Source: Candidatus Albibeggiatoa sp. nov. NOAA
Lineage (GTDB): Bacteria > Pseudomonadota > Gammaproteobacteria > Beggiatoales > Beggiatoaceae
Assembly: GCA_025800385.1 (NCBI GenBank)
Contig: JAOXRS010000066.1
Span: forward strand, 248,001-312,000
Reading direction: 5' to 3'
Length of the DNA: 64,000 nucleotides
Positions 27,657 to 36,638 of the stretch are shown here, piece after piece (position 1 is the stretch's first letter; each line of letters opens with the position of its first letter). Under the pieces are notes generated by a model, which had not been told where the DNA came from, did no database searches, and saw nothing but the letters and a program-made list of their open reading frames with translations. Both the position numbers and the translations under genes were made by a program.

Positions 27657-30014
27657 TTAGTTTGTTGTCGCTGACGCAGCTGCTAATGTTGAGCTACGAG
27701 GCTGTAAGCGATTGACATGAGAGTAGGCAAATAAACCTAATAATACAAGACCAAATAAGCCTAATAATCCACCAATCCAAGCCATTGATTGTGTTGGATG
27801 TGCACTAAAGGTTGCAGCTTGGTAGTAAATCACAGCTGACATATAACCTATACCTGTTGTCCACGCACCGACAAACATCGCCCAACCAAGGCCTGTTTCA
27901 CGATAAATTGCGGCAGTCGCAGCAGTACAAGGGAAGTACATCAAAATAAACAGCAAGTAAGCAAAAGCGGCAGCAGAGCCTCCAAAGCGTGACACCATTG
28001 CTCCAAATGTACCCGTGCTAATTTCTTGATCTTCTGCAACAGCAGCTTGGTCTGTGGTATCACCCACGCTAATACCAAGTGGGTCAGTCAATGTACCTGT
28101 TAAATCACCAATATTCGCAGGAATGGTTGCAAATGCTTCAGAAACACCTGCCATCACACTAAATTCAGCTTCTTCTTCAGCTTCGCCTGCTTCTTCAGCT
28201 GCTAATTGTGAGTAAACTGCGTCTAAAGTACCAACTACCACTTCTTTTGCTAAGATACCTGTAAAGATACCTACAGTTGCTGGCCAATTTTCTTCTGTAA
28301 TACCCATAGGCTCAAATGCTGGTGTTAAAGAACGACCGATTTCACTCAATACAGATTTATCCGTATCATCGTTACCAAATGTGCCATCTGTACCCCATGA
28401 GTTTAAGAAGCTAATGACAATAACCATAGGTACAATGATTTTACCTGCACGAACGATAAAGCTCTTCATACGTTCCCACGTTCTAAGCAAAATACCTTTA
28501 ATAGTTGGAATATGATATGGCGGTAATTCCATCACGAAATGGCTGACTTCACCTTTAAATAAAGTGCGCTTCATGATAAGACCTGTTAAAACCGCGACAA
28601 GCATACCAATTATATACAAGCCAAATACTAGGTTTTGTCCGTTGGTTGGGAAGAAGGCTGCAGCGAATAAAACGTAAACAGGTAAACGTGCACCACAAGA
28701 CATGAATGGATTCATGAGCATGGTCAAGCGGCGATCATTTTCATTTTCTAAGGTACGTGTTGCCATGACCGCAGGTACAGTACAACCAAAACCAACAATC
28801 ATGGGTACGAATGCTTTCCCCGGAAGACCAATATAACGCATGAATCTGTCCATGACGAACGCAGCACGCGCCATATAGCCAGAGTCTTCTAATATTGATA
28901 AGAATAAAAATAAGAAACCAATCACAGGAATAAAGGTTGCAACCGTTTGAATACCGCCACCTAAGCCATTTGCGACTAAAATCGTCAACCACTCAGGCAT
29001 ACTCATACCTGACATTGCATGTGCAACACCATCAACAAATAATGTACCTGTGAAAATATCGAAGAAATCGATGAATGCACCACCTAAGTTAATCGTGAAC
29101 ATGAACATCAAGTACATGACGACTAAGAAAATAGGAATACCTAAAGCACGGTTTAGTACAATGCGATCAATATGATCTGAAATAGTATAGCTGACTTTAT
29201 CGTCAACCCGTTTCATACCATCTTTCACAACTTGACCAATGAAACCATATCGACCATCAGCAATTAAAATATCAATGTCTTCTTGTGCACTTTCTTCAAC
29301 TTGAGTACGTAACTGATCTGCTTGTTGTGTCACCTCAGAGGTTAATGCGATGTGGTTTAATTCGCCTTCTTCAAGTAATTTTAAGCTGAACCAACGGATA
29401 TGTTCTTGTTGTGTAGGAGAAAGGCTTGCTTTTAAAGCAGGTGCAAGTGCATCAACCGCTTTTTCAACTTCTGGAAGATATTGTGCTTTTAATGTAGGTG
29501 GTTCAGATTTAGCAGCAGCTTGATTGATCGCTTTTTTGAGACCTTCAACCCCTTGGCCTTTCGAGGCTGTTAAAGGTAAAACAGGCACACCTAACTGTTG
29601 GCTCAGTGCATCAGTATCAATTGTAATATTCTGCTGTTCTGCGATGTCCATCATATTGACTGCAATCAACATAGGGACATTCATTTCTAACAATTGCGTG
29701 GTTAAATATAAATTACGTTCTAAGTTTGCCGCATCAATAATGTTAACAATTAAATCTGCTTCACCCGATAAAATATATTGCTGTGCAACTTCTTCATCCA
29801 TTGAGGTGTGACCCACAGCCACATCTAAAGAATAGGTACCGGGAAGATCGACCACTTCAACATCATTATCTTCGCACTGATAATAGCCAGTCTTTCGTTC
29901 AACGGTGACACCTGACCAGTTACCCACACGTTGCTTTGAGCCTGTCAACTCATTAAATAAGGTTGTCTTACCACAGTTTGGATTACCAACAACCCCAATC
30001 ACAAAATCACTCAT
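27657..30014 (-). CDS. feoB: Ferrous iron transport protein B
   Basis: 785 residues. The N-terminal G domain has G1 'GNPNCGKTT' (10-18), G3 'DLPGTYSL' (56-63) and the G4 'NMMD'. The membrane part has the conserved Gate motifs ('PMIVGFGCTVPAVMATRTL', 'NPFMSCGARLPVYVLF') that form the Fe(II) pathway. An extra Glu/Ala-rich soluble insert ('AAEEAGEAEEEAEF') sits late in the protein. It imports Fe(II) across the inner membrane. feoA ends 2 bases before it. Expression is probably iron-repressed through the Fur-like site upstream of feoA. Confidence 0.97.
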   Translation of the reverse strand: MSDFVIGVVGNPNCGKTTLFNELTGSKQRVGNWSGVTVERKTGYYQCEDNDVEVVDLPGTYSLDVAVGHTSMDEEVAQQYILSGEADLIVNIIDAANLERNLYLTTQLLEMNVPMLIAVNMMDIAEQQNITIDTDALSQQLGVPVLPLTASKGQGVEGLKKAINQAAAKSEPPTLKAQYLPEVEKAVDALAPALKASLSPTQQEHIRWFSLKLLEEGELNHIALTSEVTQQADQLRTQVEESAQEDIDILIADGRYGFIGQVVKDGMKRVDDKVSYTISDHIDRIVLNRALGIPIFLVVMYLMFMFTINLGGAFIDFFDIFTGTLFVDGVAHAMSGMSMPEWLTILVANGLGGGIQTVATFIPVIGFLFLFLSILEDSGYMARAAFVMDRFMRYIGLPGKAFVPMIVGFGCTVPAVMATRTLENENDRRLTMLMNPFMSCGARLPVYVLFAAAFFPTNGQNLVFGLYIIGMLVAVLTGLIMKRTLFKGEVSHFVMELPPYHIPTIKGILLRTWERMKSFIVRAGKIIVPMVIVISFLNSWGTDGTFGNDDTDKSVLSEIGRSLTPAFEPMGITEENWPATVGIFTGILAKEVVVGTLDAVYSQLAAEEAGEAEEEAEFSVMAGVSEAFATIPANIGDLTGTLTDPLGISVGDTTDQAAVAEDQEISTGTFGAMVSRFGGSAAAFAYLLFILMYFPCTAATAAIYRETGLGWAMFVGAWTTGIGYMSAVIYYQAATFSAHPTQSMAWIGGLLGLFGLVLLGLFAYSHVNRLQPRSSTLAAASATTN

Positions 30015-30016
30015 GA

Positions 30017-30250
30017 TTATACTTTCTCCACTAATAAGGCGTTGGCCTCAGCTTGACGTAAACTTAGCGAAAAACCGCGTACTTTAATTTCAACGGGATC
30101 GCCCATTGGTGCATAGCGCGTAACACTGAACTCAGTCCCCGGTGTTAAACCCATGGCCAATAGTTTTTGTCGATAAGCTTTTTCTCCACGGCGGATGCCT
30201 GTGACCTTACCGTTTTCACCAATTTGCATGTCACTTAAACATGTTTCCAT
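30017..30250 (-). CDS. feoA: Ferrous iron transport protein A
   Basis: 77 residues, an SH3-like small protein that assists FeoB. 'GENGKVTGIRRGEKAYRQKLLAMGLTPG' and 'GDPVEIKVRGFSLSLR' are the FeoA family pattern. AAGGA lies 8 bases before the ATG. First gene of feoAB, with a leader of about 250 bases downstream of a Fur-type promoter. Confidence 0.95.
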   Translation of the reverse strand: METCLSDMQIGENGKVTGIRRGEKAYRQKLLAMGLTPGTEFSVTRYAPMGDPVEIKVRGFSLSLRQAEANALLVEKV

Positions 30251-30329
30251 TCTATTTATCCTTGCACATCAGTAACTAAAAATTTTATGTGCCATACCAC
30301 AAGCCAGCGTACAACTACATTTTATTCAG

Positions 30330-30364
30330 GCCGAACGGCTGTTCTCATGCCGAACATCGTGTTC
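30330..30364. repeat. Pair of GAAC-N-GTTC dyads in the feoA leader
   Basis: Two adjacent near-copies, GCCGAACGGCTGTTC (30330-30344) and GCCGAACATCGTGTTC (30349-30364). Each holds its own dyad (GAAC-N4-GTTC and GAACA-N3-TGTTC). They lie between the promoter and feoA. They could be operators or RNA hairpins; no regulator is evident. Confidence 0.5.
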
Positions 30365-30481
30365 ATTATGAGTAAATGCTTTGCTTTATAAAAAGCTTAC
30401 TATGAATTTCTAAACCATTATGTATCTAGTTAATTGAGGCTGACAGGATAAGCTTATTGACTAGAATTAGTTGACTATTTT

Positions 30482-30537
30482 GATAATGATAATAATTCTT
30501 GTTTGTTAATAGTAACGATTCTTGTTTTTGTTGTCAA
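30482..30537 (-). promoter_or_regulatory. feoAB promoter with overlapping Fur box
   Basis: On the minus strand: TTGACA (30537-30532), 17 bases, TACTAT (30514-30509), an excellent sigma-70 promoter. Just downstream, at the expected start of transcription, + strand 30482-30500 matches 16 of 19 positions of the classical Fur consensus GATAATGATAATCATTATC. Iron-loaded Fur would block the promoter. The remaining 265 bases to the lysozyme gene (30538-30802) are AT-rich, with nothing else I can support. Confidence 0.8.
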
Positions 30538-30802
30538 ACCTAATGTCAATAAAGAAATTGATAGATTATTAGTAAGGCTTATTGACATAAATATGCTTTT
30601 TTACTGTAGGAAAAAATGGATTTAATGTACATAAGGTTGAGTATTTTTGAACAGGTCTTAACCATCTATACAATAAGACAATACCGTATTGAGCAATCTT
30701 TTTGGAACTCGGAAAAAGTTATTAAAATAACACTGTACATCTGATTTGGTTTTTGCTAGGTTTGCTATTAACAATTGATTCAATGTCTAGGATGCTTAAA
30801 TT

Positions 30803-31561
30803 ATGCGTAGACCCGGTACACGAGATTTAGAAAGTTCAACTTTGCCAAGCTGGTTACGCCGCTTGCTAGGCATCGAGGAAGAAGCACCACCTGCTCCAAC
30901 ACAGCCCCCTGTCGTGCAGCAACCTCAGCAGCCTACGCCCCCACCAACTCAGCCTACTCGTCCCACTACGCCACAAGTACCTATACAAAATCGGTTTAGC
31001 ACCAACTTTTCGAGAAATAATGCAACCATGCTCAGCCAATTACGTGAAGCTGAACGTTATCGCTCTACTATTGAGGCAGCTGCTAAGCGTTATGGCTTTC
31101 AACCATCGGTTTTATGTGGTATTGGCTCGCGTGAATCACATTGGGGTTTAGCATTACGTCCTAAAGGGCCTGCAGGTACAGGTGATTTTACTCGTCGTCG
31201 CCCACGTGGCAGCCGCAAAGGTACTCAGCCACCTGATGGCGGGGGTTATGGTCGTGGCTTAATGCAAATTGATTATGATTGGCATGAGTTTGCAAGAACA
31301 GGTAATTGGAGAATTGCAAGTGATAACATTTATTACGCCTGTAAAGTATTAGACAATGCACAACGTTTTTTTGCGGATCGGGTACGTCTAAATGAAGCAG
31401 ACAAATTACGTGCAATGATTGCAGCTTATAACGGCGGGGCGACAGCAACATTACGGGCTATTCAAGCGGGCAAAGATATTGATGCTAATACCACGGGTAA
31501 AGATTATTCTCGTGATGTGCTTAATCGTAGTGGCTGGTTTCAATTACACGGTTGGCCGTAA
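30803..31561 (+). CDS. Goose-type lysozyme/transglycosylase-domain protein
   Basis: 252 residues. Residues 28-62 form a Pro/Gln/Thr-rich linker. The C-terminal about 185 residues are a lysozyme-like domain: 'CGIGSRESHWG' holds the catalytic Glu near 111, 'GRGLMQIDYDWHEF' and 'MIAAYNGG' are the GEWL/SLT pattern. It should cleave peptidoglycan glycan strands. No signal peptide is visible, so export or a cytoplasmic start is unexplained; it could be a toxin-like effector or part of an envelope machine. It is convergent with the RND pump and shares a bidirectional terminator. Confidence 0.82.
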   Translation: MRRPGTRDLESSTLPSWLRRLLGIEEEAPPAPTQPPVVQQPQQPTPPPTQPTRPTTPQVPIQNRFSTNFSRNNATMLSQLREAERYRSTIEAAAKRYGFQPSVLCGIGSRESHWGLALRPKGPAGTGDFTRRRPRGSRKGTQPPDGGGYGRGLMQIDYDWHEFARTGNWRIASDNIYYACKVLDNAQRFFADRVRLNEADKLRAMIAAYNGGATATLRAIQAGKDIDANTTGKDYSRDVLNRSGWFQLHGWP

Positions 31562-31579
31562 AGAAAAATAATAAAGACT

Positions 31580-31629
31580 TTAGGTTATGTTGATATATTG
31601 AATTAAAAACACATATCAACACAGCCTAA
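31580..31629. terminator. Bidirectional terminator between lysozyme-domain gene and RND gene
   Basis: A 17-base arm (31580-31596) pairs with 31613-31629 with a single mismatch. T-rich sequence follows on the minus-strand side. Confidence 0.7.
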
Positions 31630-31643
31630 AATCCCATTAACCT

Positions 31644-34600
31644 TTAAGCTCGACGATAACCCAAACGCAATAAACAAGGGGTTAATACCAAAGTCAGTAC
31701 CGTCGCAAAAGCCAGCCCGCCTGCAATAGATGTGGCCAATTGTACCCACCATTGTGTTGACGGTGCACCAAAAGTAATTTCTCGAGTCACCAAATCAATA
31801 TTCATTGACAACACCATTGGTAATAAGCCCAAAATTGTTGTTGTTGTGGTCAGCATCACAGGGCGTAAACGTTGGGCGCAAGTACGTAGAATGGCTTCAT
31901 CTGAACCCATGCCAGACCGATAGTACAAGTTAAATGTATCAATCAGCACGATATTGTTATTCACCACAATCCCCGCCAATGCAATTACACCGATGCCAGA
32001 CATCACAATGCCAAATGGTTGTTGTGTTACCAATAAGCCAATCAACACCCCAATCGTGGACAAAATCACCGCACTTAGAATTAATAAAGTTTGGTAAAAG
32101 CTATTAAACTGTGCGACCAAAATAATCATAATGCTAAATATGGCAATCCCAAATGCTTTAGATAAAAAGGCTTCAGCTTTGCGTTGTTCTTCATCTTCGC
32201 CTTTGAAATTTAAACTGACTCCATCAGGAAAATCCTGTTGCTCAAGCCACGCACGAATCTCAATTAATTTATCATTGACTAAAACCCCTTCAGCAACATC
32301 TGCTTGCACCGTATACACACGCTTTTCATCACTGCGTTTAATCGTACCTGTTTGCTGCTGAGCAATACGTTCAACAAATAAGCTGATTGGTACAGACCCT
32401 TGCGGTGTATTAATCCGTAACGTATCCAGTTTTTCTAAATGACGATCTTGTTCAGGAAAACGAATCCGAATGTCTAGTTCTTCATCCGCATCATTCGGGC
32501 GATATTCACCAACAAAAATCCCGTTAGTCACTAATTGCACGGCACTGCCTACTGCACTAATATCCGCACCAAAACGGCTGGCTTGTTCCCGATCCACTTT
32601 AATTGTCCAGTCAATCCCCGGTAGTGGCCGATTGTCTTCAATATCCACTAAGTTTGTAATCTGTTGTAAACCTTGTGCGAGCTTTTCGGTTGCTTCAAGT
32701 AATTGTTCTGGATAAATTGAACTGACTTGAATTTGAATCGGTTTGCCTTCTGTAGGCCCGCCCTCTTGTTTACGCACTTCAATAATCACCCCCGCGACAT
32801 GCGCAACACGTTGTCTGATTTCAGTTAAAATCTCACTGGCTGGTCGTCGTTGCTGCCAATCTGCGAATTCCAATTGAATCACTCCGATTGCATCAGAAGG
32901 AAGCTCTTTACTACCACCGCCCATAATGCCTGAAAGTGTGTAAATGCTCTTAAATTCTTGTTTTTCTTCTTGTAATGCGAGAATTTCTTTTTCAACTTGT
33001 TTCACCACTGCATCACGTTCTAACACGGATAAGTCACCACGGGTTCGGATATTTACAGCAGCGTTTTGTGGTTCAATATCAGGGAAAAATTCCACCCCTT
33101 TACCATATTTGCCATACACCATATTCACGCCAACTAACATCGCAATCGCAAGCAGTAATACCAAGATAGGAAAGCGCAATAAAACCCGCATCATACGCAC
33201 GTATAAACCTGTAATCCCTTTAATTTCTTCTAGCGGCGCAGTGTCATGATTGGTTACTTTTTGGCTACTAGACACACCGAATAAAGAACCCAATGTCGGC
33301 ATAAAAATCAACGCCATTAACAAAGAGGCAACCAATGTTGCAAGTACAGTCATGGGTAAATATTTCATGAATTCACCGATGACACCCGGCCAAAATAATA
33401 AGGGTAAAAAGACCGCAAGTGTAGTTGACGTTGAACCAATAATTGGCAATGCCATGCGTTTTGCAGCCAGTGAATAAGCTTCAAATCGGGTTGCGCCTTC
33501 GGACAATTTTCGGTCTGCAAATTCGGTCACAATCACCGCACCATCAATCAACATACCTGAGGCTAAAATCAAGCTGAATAGCACCACAATATTTAAAGTC
33601 ACGCCAATATTGGCTAAGGCCAAAATTCCTAACAAAAATGACCCCGGAATCGCGATCCCGACCAATGTTGCTGTCGGTAAGCCTAAAGCAGCTACGATGA
33701 CGATAAAGACTAAAATAATCGCGCTAAGTACGTTGTTTTGTAAATCTTTTAAAATGGTACGTACATCATTCGATTTATCTTGAATCAGATCAACGGTGAT
33801 GTTTTCTGTCCAGTGCTTTTTAGATTCATCAACTACAAAGCGAACTTTTTCAATTGTATCAATGATATTTGTACCAATACGTTTAGAAATTTCTAAGGTT
33901 AACGCAGGCTTACCATTGACACGGGCGAAGGTAGTGACATCTTTAAAAGTACGGCGCACATCAGCAATATCTTGCAATGTAACCACACGATCACCGTCAG
34001 CTTTAATTGGCAAGTTGAACACATCTTGTACACTTTCAAATACACCGGGGACTTTGACATTAAATCGCCCTTGGCCGCTATCCAGTGCTCCCGCTGCGAC
34101 TAAAATATTATTACGTGAGAAGAATTGGAAAACCTCGTCATAAGACAATCTATAGCTTTCCATTTTCAGCGGTTCAATAATGACTTCTAGTACTTCTTCA
34201 CGTTCACCCCCGATTTCGACTTTTAATACTTCGGGAATAGATTCAATTGAGTCTTTCAGCTGTCGGGCTAAAGTAAGCAATGTCCGCTCAGGTACATCAC
34301 CTGCCAAGGTCACAACCAAAATGGGAAATAATGCCACGTTGACTTCGCTCACAACGGGTTCATCAGTTTGTTGAGGAAGTTCTGCTTTTGCAATATCCAT
34401 TTTCTGAATCACATCGCGCAAAGCCACTTCACTGTCAAAGCCTGCATCAAATTCCAACATCACTGAAGCAAAGCCTTCCCCCGCAGTCGAGGTCATTTCT
34501 TTCACCCCTTCGATTACCCGCAGCTCTTTTTCCATCGGACGGACGAGTAAGCGTTCAGCATCAGAAGGTGAAATCCCATCATGGGTCATAGAGATATAAA

Positions 34601-34739
34601 TAATTGGGATGGCCACATCAGGATCAGATTCCTTGGGCATGTTGATGTAAGCCGTTGCTCCCCAGAATAAAATGAATATCAGCAGCAAGATAACGGTGCG
34701 AGAACTCCGAATTGAAGCGTCAATCAAAGCATTTATCAT
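31644..34739 (-). CDS. RND-family efflux permease
   Basis: 1031 residues, full length for the HAE/AcrB superfamily: one N-terminal helix, two large periplasmic loops and helix bundles at about 330-545 and 855-1031. In the helix that carries the AcrB Asp pair, this protein has 'GMLIDGAVIVTEFADR', so one Asp is kept and the second is Gly. In the helix holding the AcrB Lys it has 'GIVVNNNIVLID', with Asn instead. It would export small molecules using the proton gradient. No adaptor (MFP) or outer-membrane gene is adjacent, so its partners lie elsewhere. Confidence 0.93.
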   Translation of the reverse strand: MINALIDASIRSSRTVILLLIFILFWGATAYINMPKESDPDVAIPIIYISMTHDGISPSDAERLLVRPMEKELRVIEGVKEMTSTAGEGFASVMLEFDAGFDSEVALRDVIQKMDIAKAELPQQTDEPVVSEVNVALFPILVVTLAGDVPERTLLTLARQLKDSIESIPEVLKVEIGGEREEVLEVIIEPLKMESYRLSYDEVFQFFSRNNILVAAGALDSGQGRFNVKVPGVFESVQDVFNLPIKADGDRVVTLQDIADVRRTFKDVTTFARVNGKPALTLEISKRIGTNIIDTIEKVRFVVDESKKHWTENITVDLIQDKSNDVRTILKDLQNNVLSAIILVFIVIVAALGLPTATLVGIAIPGSFLLGILALANIGVTLNIVVLFSLILASGMLIDGAVIVTEFADRKLSEGATRFEAYSLAAKRMALPIIGSTSTTLAVFLPLLFWPGVIGEFMKYLPMTVLATLVASLLMALIFMPTLGSLFGVSSSQKVTNHDTAPLEEIKGITGLYVRMMRVLLRFPILVLLLAIAMLVGVNMVYGKYGKGVEFFPDIEPQNAAVNIRTRGDLSVLERDAVVKQVEKEILALQEEKQEFKSIYTLSGIMGGGSKELPSDAIGVIQLEFADWQQRRPASEILTEIRQRVAHVAGVIIEVRKQEGGPTEGKPIQIQVSSIYPEQLLEATEKLAQGLQQITNLVDIEDNRPLPGIDWTIKVDREQASRFGADISAVGSAVQLVTNGIFVGEYRPNDADEELDIRIRFPEQDRHLEKLDTLRINTPQGSVPISLFVERIAQQQTGTIKRSDEKRVYTVQADVAEGVLVNDKLIEIRAWLEQQDFPDGVSLNFKGEDEEQRKAEAFLSKAFGIAIFSIMIILVAQFNSFYQTLLILSAVILSTIGVLIGLLVTQQPFGIVMSGIGVIALAGIVVNNNIVLIDTFNLYYRSGMGSDEAILRTCAQRLRPVMLTTTTTILGLLPMVLSMNIDLVTREITFGAPSTQWWVQLATSIAGGLAFATVLTLVLTPCLLRLGYRRA

Positions 34740-35320
34740 TATATATGTTCCAAATTAAAACAACTCATTGCGTTGCATTATAGCGTAGTCCTCAAAGTTT
34801 ATTTATTAGATCAATATTATTTATATACAACGGTAGAACTTAAACCGACTATCTAAATATTTCCCCATTAATAAAGTTGTTTTTTAGGTGAGGTGAATTT
34901 AATGAGATGCCTGTTTTGTACTTTTTTTCTTGATTATTTATTGACTCCTTCTTTTTATCAATACCTTCTTATTCTTGAGCAATTCCAAACCAAAAGAAGT
35001 TTTGAGTATATGCTTTCATTGCTATTTATTATACAATGCTGCCCGCAATATAGATTTTTATAAAGTTAAAAATAATTATCAATTCGGATGTAAATAAGAA
35101 AAATAAACAAATAAAGTCTACTTATACCCAATAAAGATTAATGAATAATGGATATGCTAAAAAATGTACAACGATTTCCTTAAAAAATATAAATATCTTT
35201 ATGGGTCATAGGTACAAGAGGGTAGGGCTTTTTATTAAGAAAGTTAAAAGTTGAAACCAATATAAGGCCAATGATTTTAGGCCTCATTCTTTTAATTTTG
35301 TCAAAATGGAGAAGTTCATG
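34740..35320. other. AT-rich intergenic region before the tandem paralogue pair
   Basis: 580 bases, very A+T-rich. It holds a small ORF (34902-35063, listed separately) and a short AGGCC/GGCCT hairpin at 35265-35284. No confident promoter is seen. No adaptor gene for the RND pump is hidden here. Confidence 0.3.
34902..35063 (+). CDS. Possible 53-residue ORF
   Basis: ATG with a GAGGTGA-like ribosome site about 6 bases upstream; 53 codons, rich in Leu, Phe and Tyr with four Cys ('CLFC', 'QCC'). The length is possible by chance in AT-rich DNA, so this is only a candidate. Confidence 0.2.
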   Translation: MRCLFCTFFLDYLLTPSFYQYLLILEQFQTKRSFEYMLSLLFIIQCCPQYRFL

Positions 35321-36622
35321 ATGAAAATGTATGTAAAGCATACTTGTATGACGATTGGTCTACTATGCTTAAGCCCTGTCAATGCTGAGATTGTGCCTTT
35401 TGATCCGAATAGTTGGGAATTTAATAATGAGGCAACGGTGACCATAGGTGAGTATCAGGGTCAATCAAGTGTGCTATCCATTTCTAATGGTATCGCTGTG
35501 GTCACTGGCTCTGCATTCACTAACGGCACAATTGAATATGATGTGTATAACAGTTCAGAAGGTGTTGAATATGCGGGTGCAATTTGGCATGTTCAAGACT
35601 TACAAAACTTTGAAGCAGTTCATACTCGAAATAATCGTAACAATACACCTTATGCCGTGCACTATTACCCGTTCAACAATAACATTGGTAGCTCTCAACT
35701 CTACTATGGCCAAGGACATAATGCAGCAACCAACTTACCACTAGATCAATGGTCACATGTCAAAATTGTGATTTCAGGCAATAGCGGCGAATTATTTATT
35801 AATGATATGACCACACCAATTCTTTTGATTGAGAATTTAGTGGGTGGTTTTGGTTCTGGTCAAGTGGGTTTATTTGGTAATTATAACGTTGAAAACACAG
35901 TACATTATGCAAACTTTGATTACCAACCCTCAGACACACCACCTGCGCTGGTTGGCATTCCTGAAGAATTTGTTGCAGAAGCTGGCGTGATTAATACATG
36001 GTCAGTTTCTGAGCCTTTCGCGGCAGAAGTTGAATTGCAAGGTTATGAGTTAACCCCTGAAAATCGTCAAAATCATACTTTTACTACATTAGTTGCTGAT
36101 CGTGATGGCAAGACCAATTTAGCGCGTTTACAGCCCATGCCGCAAGATCAAAAAACTGTATTTGCACGAGCTTATGTCAATTCAAACGTTGAACAAATGA
36201 AAAAATTCAGTATTGGATTTACAGGCGAAATCGATCTTTATCTGAATGGAAAACGTGTTTATGCCGCCAATGACACTGCTGGTAGCCGCGATCACGCTTT
36301 CTTAGGTTCATCAGGCTATGTCGATCATCTGTATTTGCCATTAGTACCGGGTAATAATGAAATATGGGCAGCCATTACGGGTAGTTCTACAGGCTGGGGT
36401 GTGTTAGGTAAATTCGATGATATGACCAATTTAGCAATTTTAGATACCCCTACAGCTCCTGTAACACCATGTGCAGGCACGTATGACATTGTTGCCAATC
36501 AAATCCATTTGCCTTGTGTCTCTATTGGTGATGGTTCGATCTACGATGTCACATTAGGTCAAGATGCAGCGGGTAATTATCAATTATTACCAGAAGCTAC
36601 CCTTATTCGTGCAGGTCAATAA
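35321..36622 (+). CDS. Secreted LamG/concanavalin-like protein, paralogue 1
   Basis: About 433 residues. A signal peptide ends 'LSPVNA'. Residues 25-210 look like a jelly-roll (LamG/3-keto-disaccharide-hydrolase-like) domain: 'AIWHVQDLQNFEAV', 'PYAVHYYP', 'LYYGQGH', 'GLFGNYNVE'. A second sandwich domain follows: 'IDLYLNGKRVYAANDTAGSRD' (first part) and 'GWGVLGKF'. The C-terminus has two Cys ('PCAGTYD', 'LPCVSIG'). It probably binds or acts on polysaccharide outside the cell; no catalytic residues can be named. I start at 35321 because GGAGAAG is 6 bases upstream. The next gene is a paralogue in the same operon. Confidence 0.75.
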   Translation: MKMYVKHTCMTIGLLCLSPVNAEIVPFDPNSWEFNNEATVTIGEYQGQSSVLSISNGIAVVTGSAFTNGTIEYDVYNSSEGVEYAGAIWHVQDLQNFEAVHTRNNRNNTPYAVHYYPFNNNIGSSQLYYGQGHNAATNLPLDQWSHVKIVISGNSGELFINDMTTPILLIENLVGGFGSGQVGLFGNYNVENTVHYANFDYQPSDTPPALVGIPEEFVAEAGVINTWSVSEPFAAEVELQGYELTPENRQNHTFTTLVADRDGKTNLARLQPMPQDQKTVFARAYVNSNVEQMKKFSIGFTGEIDLYLNGKRVYAANDTAGSRDHAFLGSSGYVDHLYLPLVPGNNEIWAAITGSSTGWGVLGKFDDMTNLAILDTPTAPVTPCAGTYDIVANQIHLPCVSIGDGSIYDVTLGQDAAGNYQLLPEATLIRAGQ

Positions 36623-36638
36623 GCAAGGAGTCATTGTA

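Noticed and set aside
30330..30364. LexA-type SOS boxes
   Set aside because: GAAC-N4-GTTC matches the Gram-positive box, not the gammaproteobacterial CTGT-N8-ACAG, and the gene downstream is for iron uptake.
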